From CAZJAD01 sp964543855 (GTDB lineage: Bacteria > Electryoneota > RPQS01 > DYHQ01), in the NCBI GenBank assembly GCA_964543855.1, contig CAZJAD010000007.1, forward strand, positions 1 to 56,391: a stretch of 56,391 nucleotides of DNA, written 5' to 3'. The notes under the pieces were generated by a model that saw nothing but the letters and a program-made list of their open reading frames with translations, was not told the origin of the DNA and did not search any database. Position numbers and translations under genes: made by a program. Below, piece after piece: positions 9,355 to 17,748 of the stretch. Position 1 is the stretch's first letter. Each line of letters starts with the position of its first letter.

Positions 9355-9642
9355 ATGGCTGTTGTGCGGCAGGATGTGGATCATATTGCTGATTTGGCTC
9401 GCCTTCGCCTTTCTGACGAGGAGAGCGAGCGCATGACCCGCGAGCTGAACAGCATCCTCGCCTACATCGACGAGGTAATGGCCGTGGATACGGAAGGTGT
9501 CGAGCCGCTCCACCATGTCCTGGACATGACCAATGTCTTCCGTGAGGACGAGCCGGGGCGGTGCCTGACGCGTGAAGAGGCACTGAAGAACGCTCCCGAC
9601 CGCACGGAGGAGTATTTTCGCGTACCACGGGTCATCGGTTGA
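9355..9642 (+). CDS. gatC: Asp-tRNA(Asn)/Glu-tRNA(Gln) amidotransferase subunit C
   Basis: 95 residues, the normal GatC length. The start contains VDHIADLARLRLSDEE, and the LNSILAYIDEV helix and the PLHHVLD segment are typical. GatC helps assemble and stabilise the GatCAB complex, which amidates Glu-tRNA(Gln) or Asp-tRNA(Asn). The ATG at 9355 is preferred over a GTG 42 bp upstream because AGGAG lies 8 nt before it. Neither gatA nor gatB is in the window. It is the first gene of the operon with kdsB and pyrG. Confidence 0.92.
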   Translation: MAVVRQDVDHIADLARLRLSDEESERMTRELNSILAYIDEVMAVDTEGVEPLHHVLDMTNVFREDEPGRCLTREEALKNAPDRTEEYFRVPRVIG

Positions 9643-9662
9643 CAAGTAAGGCGGCGGCTTCA

Positions 9663-10418
9663 ATGCGGATCCTCGCGGTCATTCCAGCACGATGGGCGTC
9701 CAGTCGCTTTCCCGGGAAGCCTCTTGCCATAATTTCCGGCAAACCCATGCTTCAGTGGGTGTGGGAGAGGGCTCGCCGAGCGCGCCGCGTGGATGATGTC
9801 ATTATTGCGACAGATGATGAGAGAATTCGTGACGCGGCTGCGCATTTCGGGGCGCGGGTCGAGCTCACCTCCGAGGATTTGGCCTCCGGCACGGACCGCG
9901 TCGCAGAAGTGGCAGCACGCCACAGCGAATATCAGATTCTGCTGAATGTTCAGGGGGACGAGCCGCTGATTGCACCCGAGGTTTTGGATGCGGTGGCCGA
10001 GCCCCTCATTGAGAATCGCAGCTTGCCTGTGGCAACGGCGATGACGCGTATCGTGGATGTGGGTGAACTTCAAAATCCCGATGTGGTCAAGGTCGTTGTA
10101 GATCGCAGTCGAAATGCGCTCTACTTCTCGCGGGCACCGATTCCATTCAATCGTAGTGGCGCAGCAGCAGAAACAAGGTCGAAGCCCATCGCCGGATACC
10201 GTCATCTGGGAATCTATGGATATCAGCGTGACGCCTTGATGAAGCTTGCAGGTCTGGCACCGTCGCCGCTGGAGCAGGTCGAGGAATTGGAACAACTTCG
10301 GTTCTTGGAGGCAGGCTTTGTGATTCGCTGTGTCGAAGTGGCACCGTCAGGCCCTAGTGTGGATCGACCGGAGGATATCCCAAAAGTCGAGGCACTTCTC
10401 AAACAGGAAGGAAGATGA
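9663..10418 (+). CDS. kdsB: 3-deoxy-manno-octulosonate cytidylyltransferase (CMP-KDO synthetase)
   Basis: 251 residues from the ATG at 9663; a TTG overlapping the gatC stop would add eight residues. The nucleotide-binding start is IPARWASSRFPGKPL, then NVQGDEPLI, RAPIPFNR and YRHLGIYGYQ, all typical of KdsB. It activates KDO with CTP for transfer to lipid A in the cytoplasm, which implies an LPS-bearing outer membrane. The stop overlaps the pyrG start by 4 bp (ATGA). The next gene makes CTP, its substrate, and kdsA lies 5 kb downstream. Confidence 0.95.
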   Translation: MRILAVIPARWASSRFPGKPLAIISGKPMLQWVWERARRARRVDDVIIATDDERIRDAAAHFGARVELTSEDLASGTDRVAEVAARHSEYQILLNVQGDEPLIAPEVLDAVAEPLIENRSLPVATAMTRIVDVGELQNPDVVKVVVDRSRNALYFSRAPIPFNRSGAAAETRSKPIAGYRHLGIYGYQRDALMKLAGLAPSPLEQVEELEQLRFLEAGFVIRCVEVAPSGPSVDRPEDIPKVEALLKQEGR

Positions 10419-12067
10419 AGAGAGTCAAGGCGAAGTTCATTTTCATCACGGGAGGTGTGGTTTCTTCTCTCGGCAAGGGAATCGCAGCGGCGTCCATCGG
10501 CCGATTACTCAAGTCTCGCGGGCTGCGGGTGACGCTGATGAAACTGGATCCCTACATCAATGTGGATCCGGGTACGATGAATCCCTTCCAGCACGGAGAG
10601 GTCTATGTCACGGATGACGGGGCCGAGACCGACCTGGATCTTGGGCACTACGAGCGGTTCGTGGACGAGAATATGACGCGCAAGAACAACGCGACCGCCG
10701 GGCAGATTTATCATCGTGTGATCGAACGGGAACGGCATGGCGACTATCTCGGGGCAACCGTGCAGGTGATCCCGCATATCACAGGCGAAATTATCGAACG
10801 CCTGTGCGATGTTGCGGAAAACGGCAAGTACCAGATCGTCATTGTCGAGGTGGGGGGAACCGTCGGGGACATCGAATCGCTTCCATTCCTCGAAGCCATC
10901 CGGCAGATGGCGTTGGAATTGGGGCGGCGGAAGTGCGTCTTCATGCATGTAACGCTCGTGCCGTTCATCACCTCTGTCGGTGAGATAAAGACCAAGCCGA
11001 CGCAGCACAGTGTCAAGGCGTTGCGAGAAATCGGCATCCAACCGGACATCCTGTTGTGTCGGACTGACCGACCACTCACGCGCAGTGCTCGCCAGAAGAT
11101 CGCTCTTTTCTGCAATGTTCACGCCGCGGATGTCATCGAGGTGCGCGATGTCGAGACGGTTTATGAACTGCCTTTGCTGCTGAAAAAGGAAGGTGTAGAC
11201 AAGAATCTCCTGACGCGTCTCGGCGTGCGCCCGTCACCGCCGGATCTGAGTGGGTGGGAGGCACTCGTCCGGCAGATTAAGCGTCCGCAGAATCGTGTGC
11301 GCATTGCGATTTGCGGCAAGTATGTCGAGGTGCGGGATTCGTACAAGAGCATTATTGAGTCTTTCATTCACGCCGGAGCCGAGTTGGACACGCGCGTCGA
11401 TTTGAACTGGATTGAAGCCGAGGAATTCGAGAACCACCCGGCCGAAGAGCTGCTGGCGGATTCAGCTGGTTTGCTCGTTCCGGGAGGATTCGGCGAGCGC
11501 GGCATTGAAGGAAAAATCGCCGCGGTCCGCTACGCCCGCGAAAACGGTTTGCCCTTTCTGGGGCTGTGCCTGGGCCTGCAGGCCGCCGTAATTGAATTCG
11601 CTCGTCATGTTTGTGGTCGGAAGGCGGCTCAATCTCGCGAATTCGTCCCCAACGCCCGACACCCGGTCATTGACTTTATGCCGGAACAGCGGGGCCTGCG
11701 CCACAAAGGCGCAACGATGAGGCTCGGAAGCTATCCCTGCTTTCTCGCTCGCGGATCTCTGGCACACAAAGCCTATGGCAAGGACGCCGTAACCGAGCGC
11801 CACCGGCATCGCTTTGAAGTCAACAACGATTATCGGGCGATGCTGGAGGAGCACGGCATGCTGGTCAGTGGGGTTTGGCCCGAGGGAGACCTTGTGGAGA
11901 TTATCGAACTGCCGTCGCATCCCTGGTTTTTGGCGGTACAGTTTCACCCGGAACTCAAAAGCCGCCTCACGCGGGCGCATCCTCTCTTTCGCCAGTTTGT
12001 CGCCGCCTGCCTGAGAGAGCAAGAAGAGGAACACAAAGAGGCGAGTGCCGCGAAACTCGTCTCTTAA
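10415..12067 (+). CDS. pyrG: CTP synthase
   Basis: 550 residues. The N-terminal amidoligase domain has ITGGVVSSLGKG and KLDPYINVDPGTM, and the C-terminal class I glutaminase domain has the nucleophile in GLCLGLQ and the His/Glu pair in QFHPE. It converts UTP to CTP with glutamine and ATP. It is translationally coupled to kdsB by an ATGA overlap. The length matches the family. The tail after VAACLREQEEE is charged and short. No anomalies are seen. Confidence 0.97.
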   Translation: MKRVKAKFIFITGGVVSSLGKGIAAASIGRLLKSRGLRVTLMKLDPYINVDPGTMNPFQHGEVYVTDDGAETDLDLGHYERFVDENMTRKNNATAGQIYHRVIERERHGDYLGATVQVIPHITGEIIERLCDVAENGKYQIVIVEVGGTVGDIESLPFLEAIRQMALELGRRKCVFMHVTLVPFITSVGEIKTKPTQHSVKALREIGIQPDILLCRTDRPLTRSARQKIALFCNVHAADVIEVRDVETVYELPLLLKKEGVDKNLLTRLGVRPSPPDLSGWEALVRQIKRPQNRVRIAICGKYVEVRDSYKSIIESFIHAGAELDTRVDLNWIEAEEFENHPAEELLADSAGLLVPGGFGERGIEGKIAAVRYARENGLPFLGLCLGLQAAVIEFARHVCGRKAAQSREFVPNARHPVIDFMPEQRGLRHKGATMRLGSYPCFLARGSLAHKAYGKDAVTERHRHRFEVNNDYRAMLEEHGMLVSGVWPEGDLVEIIELPSHPWFLAVQFHPELKSRLTRAHPLFRQFVAACLREQEEEHKEASAAKLVS

Positions 12068-12083
12068 CGACAGCCAGTCTTTC

Positions 12084-13610
12084 ATGCAATCTACTCCAGT
12101 GCAGGGGCGACTCTCACCCACCGAGGAGCGCTTCGAGAACATCCGGCGACGATTGGGGCTGTTTCTGGCCCCGCTGTTCTTTCTCATTCTTGTGTTCCTA
12201 CCCTTCGAAGGGCTGTCGAGAGAAGCTCATTGGCTCGCTGGCATTGTTGCTTTCACGGCAACGCTCTGGATAACGGAAGCCATTCCGATTCCCGTTGCGG
12301 CTCTACTGGGACCGGCGCTCTGCGTCCTCGCCGGTGTCGGACCGGTGAGGACTGTCTTCGCGCCATTCGCCAATCCGGTGGTTTTCCTCTTCATCGGCTC
12401 GTTTGTCTTGGCGCAGGCGATGTTTCATCACGGGCTGGATCGCCGCATCGCGGTCACGATTCTATCGCTGAAGTGCGTTGGGCCGCGACCGGGGAGAATT
12501 CTGCTGGCTTTTGCCTCGGTGACACTTGTCCTTTCCATGTGGCTTTCCAACACAGCGACGACAGCGATGATGTATCCCATCGGGCTCTCCCTGCTGACGG
12601 CACTGGGAAAAACCGGAACGCCTGACGGCAAGGCCTTTGATGTACGCACCTACGCCCCGGCATTACTGCTTTTGTGCGCTTATTCGTCGTCACTGGGCGG
12701 CCTGGGCACGCCCGTGGGCACGCCGCCGAATCTCATCGGCCTGGGCATGATTGACAGGGCAATGGGTCTGCACATCTCCTTCTTCCGATGGATGATCCTC
12801 GTATTCCCGATTACGATCATTCTTTTCGGTTTTCTCCTTTTCCATGTCGGACGAAAAGCGCGCGCTCAGTTCCCCGAAGTACGCAGCTTTCATGACTGGA
12901 TTCAAGTTGAAAAGCAGAGCTTAGGGCCGCTGTCACGAGGCGAAAAGAACACCGCCATCGCGTTTTTCTGCACCGCTTCGCTTTGGATATTGCCGGGTTT
13001 GCTCAGCATCATCCTGGGAAGTGACAGCAGGATTTCGACATTCCTCGATAGTCATCTGCCCGAATCCGTCGCGGCGATGATCGGCATGACGCTGCTTTTC
13101 GTCCTGCCCACAAACTGGCGCGAGCGTACCTTCACGCTTAGCTGGAAAGAAGCCGTGCAAATTGACTGGGGCACGATTCTGCTCTTTGGCGGAGGTCTTG
13201 CTCTGGGCAGTCTGATGTTCTCGACGGGACTTGCCGAAGCGGTCGGGCACGCGCTGCAAACACTGACCGGTGCGCGCACGGTCGTGGCGATGACCTTCCT
13301 CTTCACGATTCTCGCAGTTTTCACGAGCGACTTGGCATCGAACACAGCATCGGCCAATGTGATTATTCCGGTTGCAATCGGACTCGCACAGGCCAGCGGC
13401 GTCAGCCCGCTTCTTCCGGCACTGGGCGCGTGCCTGGGAGCTTCGATGGGATTTCTGATGCCGGTTTCGACGCCACCCAACGCTATCGTCTACGGCTCGG
13501 GACTGGTGCCGATGACGCGAATGATTCGCTACGGCATCGTGATGGATATAGCGGCCGCCCTCGTCGTCTCTTCCGTCCTTCTTCTCTGGGGGCCGATTGT
13601 TTTGCCGTGA
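12084..13610 (+). CDS. DASS/SLC13 family sodium:anion symporter
   Basis: 508 residues from the ATG at 12084; a GTG inside the pyrG end would extend it by 13. There are about 11-12 hydrophobic segments and the two sodium-binding signature hairpins, SNTATTAMMYPI in the first half and SNTASANVIIPV in the second. The family imports di- and tricarboxylates or sulfate with sodium across the inner membrane. The specific substrate cannot be told from sequence by eye. It starts 16 bp after the pyrG stop, so it may be read through from that operon. Confidence 0.88.
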   Translation: MQSTPVQGRLSPTEERFENIRRRLGLFLAPLFFLILVFLPFEGLSREAHWLAGIVAFTATLWITEAIPIPVAALLGPALCVLAGVGPVRTVFAPFANPVVFLFIGSFVLAQAMFHHGLDRRIAVTILSLKCVGPRPGRILLAFASVTLVLSMWLSNTATTAMMYPIGLSLLTALGKTGTPDGKAFDVRTYAPALLLLCAYSSSLGGLGTPVGTPPNLIGLGMIDRAMGLHISFFRWMILVFPITIILFGFLLFHVGRKARAQFPEVRSFHDWIQVEKQSLGPLSRGEKNTAIAFFCTASLWILPGLLSIILGSDSRISTFLDSHLPESVAAMIGMTLLFVLPTNWRERTFTLSWKEAVQIDWGTILLFGGGLALGSLMFSTGLAEAVGHALQTLTGARTVVAMTFLFTILAVFTSDLASNTASANVIIPVAIGLAQASGVSPLLPALGACLGASMGFLMPVSTPPNAIVYGSGLVPMTRMIRYGIVMDIAAALVVSSVLLLWGPIVLP

Positions 13611-13623
13611 ACATAGATTTCGC

Positions 13624-13659
13624 CGAGTCGGGTTCGTAACCCGGCCGAAACCCGACTCG
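13624..13659. repeat. Intergenic palindrome (11-bp arms) with nested hairpin
   Basis: CGAGTCGGGTT and AACCCGACTCG are perfect inverted repeats 14 bp apart. Inside, CGGGTT and AACCCG can pair in an alternative hairpin. It lies 13 bp after the symporter stop with no T-run. It shares the CGGGTTC..AACCCGG core with the element at 15015. Confidence 0.75.
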
Positions 13660-13713
13660 CCGCGAGTGGGTGCCCTCACCCCTCGCGCAATGCAGCGTGA
13701 AATGTCTCGCCGA

Positions 13714-13733
13714 GGCAGGTCACCTGACCTGCC
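13714..13733. repeat. Short perfect palindrome, 8-bp arms, 4-nt spacer
   Basis: GGCAGGTC, spacer ACCT, then GACCTGCC. Same layout as the elements at 15102 and 15145. The remainder of the 13611-13888 spacer is AT-rich and ends with a GGAGG ribosome site for the next gene. Confidence 0.75.
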
Positions 13734-13888
13734 CGGAATATTGATTTTCTATCAGGGCGATATCTTTCTGAGATATTCTTCAGTCTATTTCGGTTACGCT
13801 TGTTTGTTAGTTTGAACATCTGGTGCTGCGGAGCATTCGAGCGGGCTGCTAAGAAGGCATCATTGGCACGACCTACTTTGGAGGAATC

Positions 13889-15010
13889 ATGCGTAACCTT
13901 ACCGCAACACTCTCGCTCTGGATTGTTTTGTTTCTGTCTGCAGTCACAAGCGCCCAACTGCTGAACAATCCGGAGAGCGTCGTCTTCGATTCGGTGCGCA
14001 ATTGTTACCTTGTTTCAAACTGGGGAGAAAACAGCGGGGAGATTGTCCGAATCGACAGCAATGGAACCCAGAGCTATTTCAGTATCGCTCTTCAGAATCA
14101 GTACCAGATTGCGGGTCTCCACATCTACGGGGATACACTCCTGGCAGCGGCCGGAGTCGAGCCGGGCGCCGGCGTCGCAGGCTTCGACCTTGGAACCGGG
14201 GAACTGATTTACTTTATCACGATTCCCGACATCGGATTGCCGAACGACATCACCTCCGATACTTCCGGGATTGTCTATGTAACCGACTACTGGGGAGACA
14301 AGCTCTATAAGATTATCGATCGAACGCCGTATCTCTTCATGTCGCAGGGCTTGGGTCACCCAAACGGCATCATGTATGACGAGCTCTACAATCGCTTGTT
14401 GATTGTATCGGTCACGGGTCCGGGTTCGCCGATTCTGCAGGTCACTTTGGAAGATTCGACGCTTTCAACCGTGGTCACTACCGGGCTGCCGGGTGGAGAC
14501 GGCATCACCATGGATACCGAGTGCAATGTATATTTGTGCGAATGGACGAACGATGCGGTGTACAGGTATGACAGCACATTTACCGTCGGACCGACACTGT
14601 TTTCCACCGGGCATGACGACCCCGCCGACATCTGGTTCGACAGAGTCAACAGTGTTTTGGCAGTTCCGAATTTCAGTGCCAATACGGTTGATTTTGTGCC
14701 AGTCATCCCAAGTGCTGTTGATGAAGGCGCTGATGATGGCCTCCCGAAGAGTATTCGACTGAATCAGAATTGCCCGAATCCGTTCAATCCCTCCACGCGA
14801 ATCACGTATGAGTTGATAAAGGCGAGCCATGTGTCGCTGAAAGTCTTCGATTTGCTCGGACGGGAAGTGCGAACGCTCGTCGATGAGACGCGACCCATGG
14901 GAAGCTATTCTGTTTTCTTCGACGGATCAGAATTGGCATCCGGCATGTATCTCTATCGCCTTCAGGCAGGAGACTTTGTCACGACGAAGAGAATGATGCT
15001 ACTGAAATAA
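13889..15010 (+). CDS. Secreted SMP-30/NHL-like beta-propeller protein with type IX-like sorting domain
   Basis: 373 residues. A signal peptide (LWIVLFLSAVTSA) precedes repeated propeller strands containing PNDITSDTSGIVYVTDYW, HPNGIMYD and GDGITMD motifs, as in SMP-30/gluconolactonase-like six-bladed propellers. The C-terminus has NPFNPSTRITYEL, LLGREVRTLVDE and a final MMLLK, a T9SS type A sorting domain. The start at 13889 has a perfect GGAGG eight bases upstream. It should be exported and attached to or released from the cell surface. Enzymatic activity is not shown, and it may only be a binding or scaffold protein. Confidence 0.86.
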   Translation: MRNLTATLSLWIVLFLSAVTSAQLLNNPESVVFDSVRNCYLVSNWGENSGEIVRIDSNGTQSYFSIALQNQYQIAGLHIYGDTLLAAAGVEPGAGVAGFDLGTGELIYFITIPDIGLPNDITSDTSGIVYVTDYWGDKLYKIIDRTPYLFMSQGLGHPNGIMYDELYNRLLIVSVTGPGSPILQVTLEDSTLSTVVTTGLPGGDGITMDTECNVYLCEWTNDAVYRYDSTFTVGPTLFSTGHDDPADIWFDRVNSVLAVPNFSANTVDFVPVIPSAVDEGADDGLPKSIRLNQNCPNPFNPSTRITYELIKASHVSLKVFDLLGREVRTLVDETRPMGSYSVFFDGSELASGMYLYRLQAGDFVTTKRMMLLK

Positions 15011-15014
15011 GGTT

Positions 15015-15040
15015 CCGACCGGGTTCAGAACCCGGCTCGG
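15015..15040. repeat. Intergenic palindrome, CCGGGTTC/GAACCCGG core
   Basis: CCGGGTTC and GAACCCGG flank a single A, and the pairing extends outward as CCGA/TCGG past one bulged C. It begins 5 bp after the propeller gene stop and has no T-run. It is a sequence relative of the element at 13624. Confidence 0.75.
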
Positions 15041-15055
15041 CCAATCGTGTACTAG

Positions 15056-15074
15056 CCGCGACCTCTGGTCGCGG
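15056..15074. repeat. Short perfect palindrome, 8-bp arms, 3-nt spacer
   Basis: CCGCGACC, spacer TCT, then GGTCGCGG. Confidence 0.75.
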
Positions 15075-15101
15075 AAACCATGAAAGTCGATTCCTCGCGG
15101 C

Positions 15102-15121
15102 GGTGGATCTCCCGATTCACC
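15102..15121. repeat. Short palindrome, 8-bp arms with one G-T, 4-nt spacer
   Basis: GGTGGATC, spacer TCCC, then GATTCACC. It is near-identical in arm sequence to the element at 15145. Confidence 0.7.
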
Positions 15122-15144
15122 CCACGCTGATGTTGCCATTACCG

Positions 15145-15164
15145 GGCGGATCAGGAGATCCGCC
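15145..15164. repeat. Short perfect palindrome just upstream of kdsA
   Basis: GGCGGATC, spacer AGGA, then GATCCGCC, ending 14 bp before the kdsA ATG. The loop holds an AGGAG-like sequence, but it is 21 bp from the start codon, too far for a normal ribosome site. The hairpin could affect kdsA translation. Confidence 0.75.
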
Positions 15165-15178
15165 GCGGCGGGCAATTT

Positions 15179-16027
15179 ATGACAAGGAATGCAAAATTGC
15201 CAAAGGACTATCCATTTGCCCTGATTGCAGGGCCGTGCGTTATCGAATCGGAGCAGCTTTGCCTCGATGTCGCAGGCGAGCTGGCACGGGTCGCCAAGGA
15301 CTTCGGCGTACTGCCCATCTTCAAGGCATCGTATGACAAAGCGAATCGGACGCGGCTCGAGAGCTTCCGAGGTCTTGGACGCGACAAAGGCCTCGAAATC
15401 TTGGCGAAAGTGCGAAAAGAAGCCGGCCTGCCTGTCCTGACGGATATTCATCTGCCCGAAGACGCCGCGCCCGCCGCCGAAATTGTAGACTTTCTGCAGA
15501 TACCGGCGTTCCTCTGTCGACAGACCGATCTCGTTGTCGCAGCGGCCAGGACCGGCAAGCCGCTGAACATCAAGAAGGGCCAGTTCATGGCTCCCGAAGA
15601 CATGGCCTACATTGCCCAGAAAGCTGTCAGCGCGGGCAACTCCAAGATCATGCTGACTGAGCGGGGAACGACCTTCGGCTATCATGACCTGGTCGTGGAC
15701 ATGCGCTCGCTGGTGCGTCTGGCCAAGTTGGGGTATCCCGTAATCTTCGACGCGACGCACAGCGTTCAGGTGCCCGGCGGAGCAGGGGGAGCCAGCGGCG
15801 GTCGACCGGAGTTCATCTTCCCATTGGCGCGAGCGGCAGCGGCAACCGGAGCGGTGTCGGGAATCTTTGTCGAGACGCATCCCGATCCGGCAAAGGCGCT
15901 TTCGGATGGGCCGAACATGCTCCCACTTTCGCTTCTGCGGAATCTCGTACAGGATGTCATTCGAATTTTCGAAGCGCTGCCGAAAGGCCAGACGAAGCCT
16001 TTGCCCACAGCATCCCCAAGAGGGTAA
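15179..16027 (+). CDS. kdsA: 3-deoxy-8-phosphooctulonate synthase (KDO-8-phosphate synthase)
   Basis: 282 residues, normal KdsA length. It has IAGPCVIESE near the start, the substrate-binding segment FKASYDKANRTR, then LPVLTDIH, LNIKKGQFM and the closing FVETHPDPAKALSDGPN. It condenses PEP with arabinose 5-phosphate in KDO synthesis, upstream of KdsB in the pathway. The start is unusual because no strong ribosome site is visible and a palindrome sits directly in front of it. It heads a compact run of genes with folB 4 bp downstream. Confidence 0.96.
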   Translation: MTRNAKLPKDYPFALIAGPCVIESEQLCLDVAGELARVAKDFGVLPIFKASYDKANRTRLESFRGLGRDKGLEILAKVRKEAGLPVLTDIHLPEDAAPAAEIVDFLQIPAFLCRQTDLVVAAARTGKPLNIKKGQFMAPEDMAYIAQKAVSAGNSKIMLTERGTTFGYHDLVVDMRSLVRLAKLGYPVIFDATHSVQVPGGAGGASGGRPEFIFPLARAAAATGAVSGIFVETHPDPAKALSDGPNMLPLSLLRNLVQDVIRIFEALPKGQTKPLPTASPRG

Positions 16028-16031
16028 GCCT

Positions 16032-16409
16032 ATGGCAACAAATCCTAACATTATTCGTCTACAGAATGTGCTTTTCTACGCTCATCACGGTGCGTTGGAA
16101 GAAGAGCGTGTTCTGGGCCAGGCCTTTCAGGTGGATGTGGAAGTCAAAGGGGATTTCGCCCGGCACGAAGGCGCCGATGATCTCCACTGGACGGTCGACT
16201 ATACCTTGCTCTATCGAGCCGTGGCCGAGATTTTCCAGAGTCGAAGTTTTCAGCTTCTGGAAACGATAGCCGTGGCGATTGCACATGGTCTTCTGGAGAG
16301 ATTCCAGCCCGTGGACGAAGTGACGGTGCGAGTGCGCAAGCCGAATGTCCCCATGGGAGGCTTGCTTCAGAATGTTGAGGTGGAGGTCACGCGACGCCGT
16401 GAGTCTTAG
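16032..16409 (+). CDS. folB: Dihydroneopterin aldolase
   Basis: 125 residues. It has the hallmark start VLFYAHHGALEEER, the substrate region TVDYTLLYR, LETIAVAIA and VRVRKPNVPMGG. It cleaves dihydroneopterin to 6-hydroxymethyl-dihydropterin in folate synthesis. The ATG at 16032 is 4 bp after the kdsA stop. The next gene, folK, uses its product and overlaps it by 11 bp. Normal length and no missing residues seen. Confidence 0.94.
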   Translation: MATNPNIIRLQNVLFYAHHGALEEERVLGQAFQVDVEVKGDFARHEGADDLHWTVDYTLLYRAVAEIFQSRSFQLLETIAVAIAHGLLERFQPVDEVTVRVRKPNVPMGGLLQNVEVEVTRRRES

Positions 16410-16920
16410 TTACTCATATATTGGCTTCGGTGGAAATCTTGGCCGACCGCAGCGCAAGCTTCCCTGGGTCGTGCAGGAAATGAGCCGTCGGCTCGGAACA
16501 GTACGGCGTGTCTCGCGCATCTTTCGCACGACTCCCTGGGGCGGTGCTTCTGGACCGGATTATGTCAATGCCGTCATCGAGCTGGAAACGACACTCCCGG
16601 CGTCCGACATTTTGAAGGCGCTGAAAGAGCTCGAGACGGCCTGCGGCAGAGAACGGCCTTATCCGAATGCCCCGCGGACATGCGACTTGGATCTCCTGCT
16701 GCACGGAGACGAAGTCATTTCCGAGCCGGGTCTCGATGTTCCTCATCCGCGGCTGCATCTGCGTCGCTTTGTTCTCGCGCCACTCTGCGACCTCATCCCG
16801 GGAGAGAAGCACCCCGTGATTGGAATTTCCTTTCGTGAATTGCTGGAACATGTGAACGATGCTGGATTAGCCTCTCCCATTGCTCCTGCGAAGTCTTTTT
16901 CCTTGGTGGCATCGCCATGA
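16399..16920 (+). CDS. folK: 6-hydroxymethyl-7,8-dihydropterin pyrophosphokinase
   Basis: 173 residues from a GTG at 16399 inside the end of folB, with GGAGG 12 nt upstream. It has YIGFGGNLG at the start, FRTTPWGGASGPDYVNAV, and the ATP/Mg segment RTCDLDLLLHGD, followed by VPHPRLHLRRFVLAPL. It pyrophosphorylates the pterin made by FolB. An ATGA overlap couples it to the next gene. In the motif the usual RTLDLD leucine is a cysteine, a mild variation. Confidence 0.93.
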   Translation: MSLSYSYIGFGGNLGRPQRKLPWVVQEMSRRLGTVRRVSRIFRTTPWGGASGPDYVNAVIELETTLPASDILKALKELETACGRERPYPNAPRTCDLDLLLHGDEVISEPGLDVPHPRLHLRRFVLAPLCDLIPGEKHPVIGISFRELLEHVNDAGLASPIAPAKSFSLVASP

Positions 16921-17555
16921 GTGATACACGCTACTTCGTGATCGAGGGGGTCATTGGGGTCGGGAAGACATCGCTTGCCGAAATCCTGGCCAATCGGATG
17001 CAGGGCCGATTGGTATTGGAACACCCCGAGGAGAATCCTTTTCTCGAGAATTTCTACGCCGATCCAACGCGCTATGCCTTCCAGACACAGCTCTTCTTTC
17101 TGCTTTCTCGCTATCGGCAGCAGCAGGAGCTGCCTCAGCCCGATTTCTTCCATCCCATTCTCATAGCCGATTACCTGTTTGCCAAAGATAAGATATTTGC
17201 GTACATTAATCTCAGTGAGGTTGAGCTCCTCCTCTATGAGAAAGTGCTGGAGATCCTCGAGCCACGCATCCGCAAGCCGGACCTTGTCATTTATCTGCAA
17301 TCGTCGACCGAACGATTGATGCGGAATATCCGGCTGCGCAGCCGTCCATACGAGCGTCCGATAAGCGAGGTCTACATACGGACACTGAACGAAGCGTACA
17401 ATCACTTCTTCTCCCATTACAAGGATACTCCACTTCTGATTGTCAATGCCACGCACCTTGATTTTGTGAGGAACGAGGACGATTTGGAGGCGCTGGTTTC
17501 CGAGATCCTCCGAGACCATTCCGGCACGACTCTCTACAATCCGGGGGAGAGGTAG
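16917..17555 (+). CDS. Deoxynucleoside kinase family protein
   Basis: 212 residues. P-loop GVIGVGKTSL at about residues 10-19, the EENPFLENFY and FQTQLFFLLSRY segments, DYLFAKDKIFA, and an arginine-rich lid (IRLRSRPYERPI). These are the marks of bacterial dGK/dAK-type kinases. It would phosphorylate salvaged deoxynucleosides using ATP. The exact base preference is not visible. Position right after folK is common in several phyla. Start overlaps folK by 4 bp and its stop abuts the next ATG. Confidence 0.9.
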   Translation: MSDTRYFVIEGVIGVGKTSLAEILANRMQGRLVLEHPEENPFLENFYADPTRYAFQTQLFFLLSRYRQQQELPQPDFFHPILIADYLFAKDKIFAYINLSEVELLLYEKVLEILEPRIRKPDLVIYLQSSTERLMRNIRLRSRPYERPISEVYIRTLNEAYNHFFSHYKDTPLLIVNATHLDFVRNEDDLEALVSEILRDHSGTTLYNPGER

Positions 17556-17744
17556 ATGGGTTATTTCATTCGTTTTCTGCTTGTCTTTCTGGCGATTCTA
17601 TTTGTGTTTCGTCTTGTCGGCCGGATGTTTGGTCGCACGCCCAACAAACACGTCGGGCATTTAGGTGATGCACCCAAACCTCCCAAACCACCGCCTCTCT
17701 CGAACGATATCCACGACGCCACTTTCACTGACATTCCCAAATAG
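17556..17744 (+). CDS. Small membrane protein, DUF4834-like
   Basis: 62 residues. One N-terminal transmembrane helix (FIRFLLVFLAILFVFRLVGRMF), then a proline-rich tail (PKPPKPPPL) and a short acidic end. This matches the layout of DUF4834-type small FCB proteins, but the match is by eye only. The ATG follows the previous stop with no gap, and AGAGG lies just before it. Function unknown. Confidence 0.7.
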   Translation: MGYFIRFLLVFLAILFVFRLVGRMFGRTPNKHVGHLGDAPKPPKPPPLSNDIHDATFTDIPK

Positions 17745-17748
17745 CACG

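Noticed and set aside
12045..12083. GTG start for the symporter inside the end of pyrG
   Set aside because: It would add 13 residues unlike the family N-terminus. The ATG at 12084 fits better.
13624..13733. Intrinsic terminators after the DASS symporter
   Set aside because: The stems are strong but no T-run follows. The layout matches the repeat family elsewhere better than a terminator.
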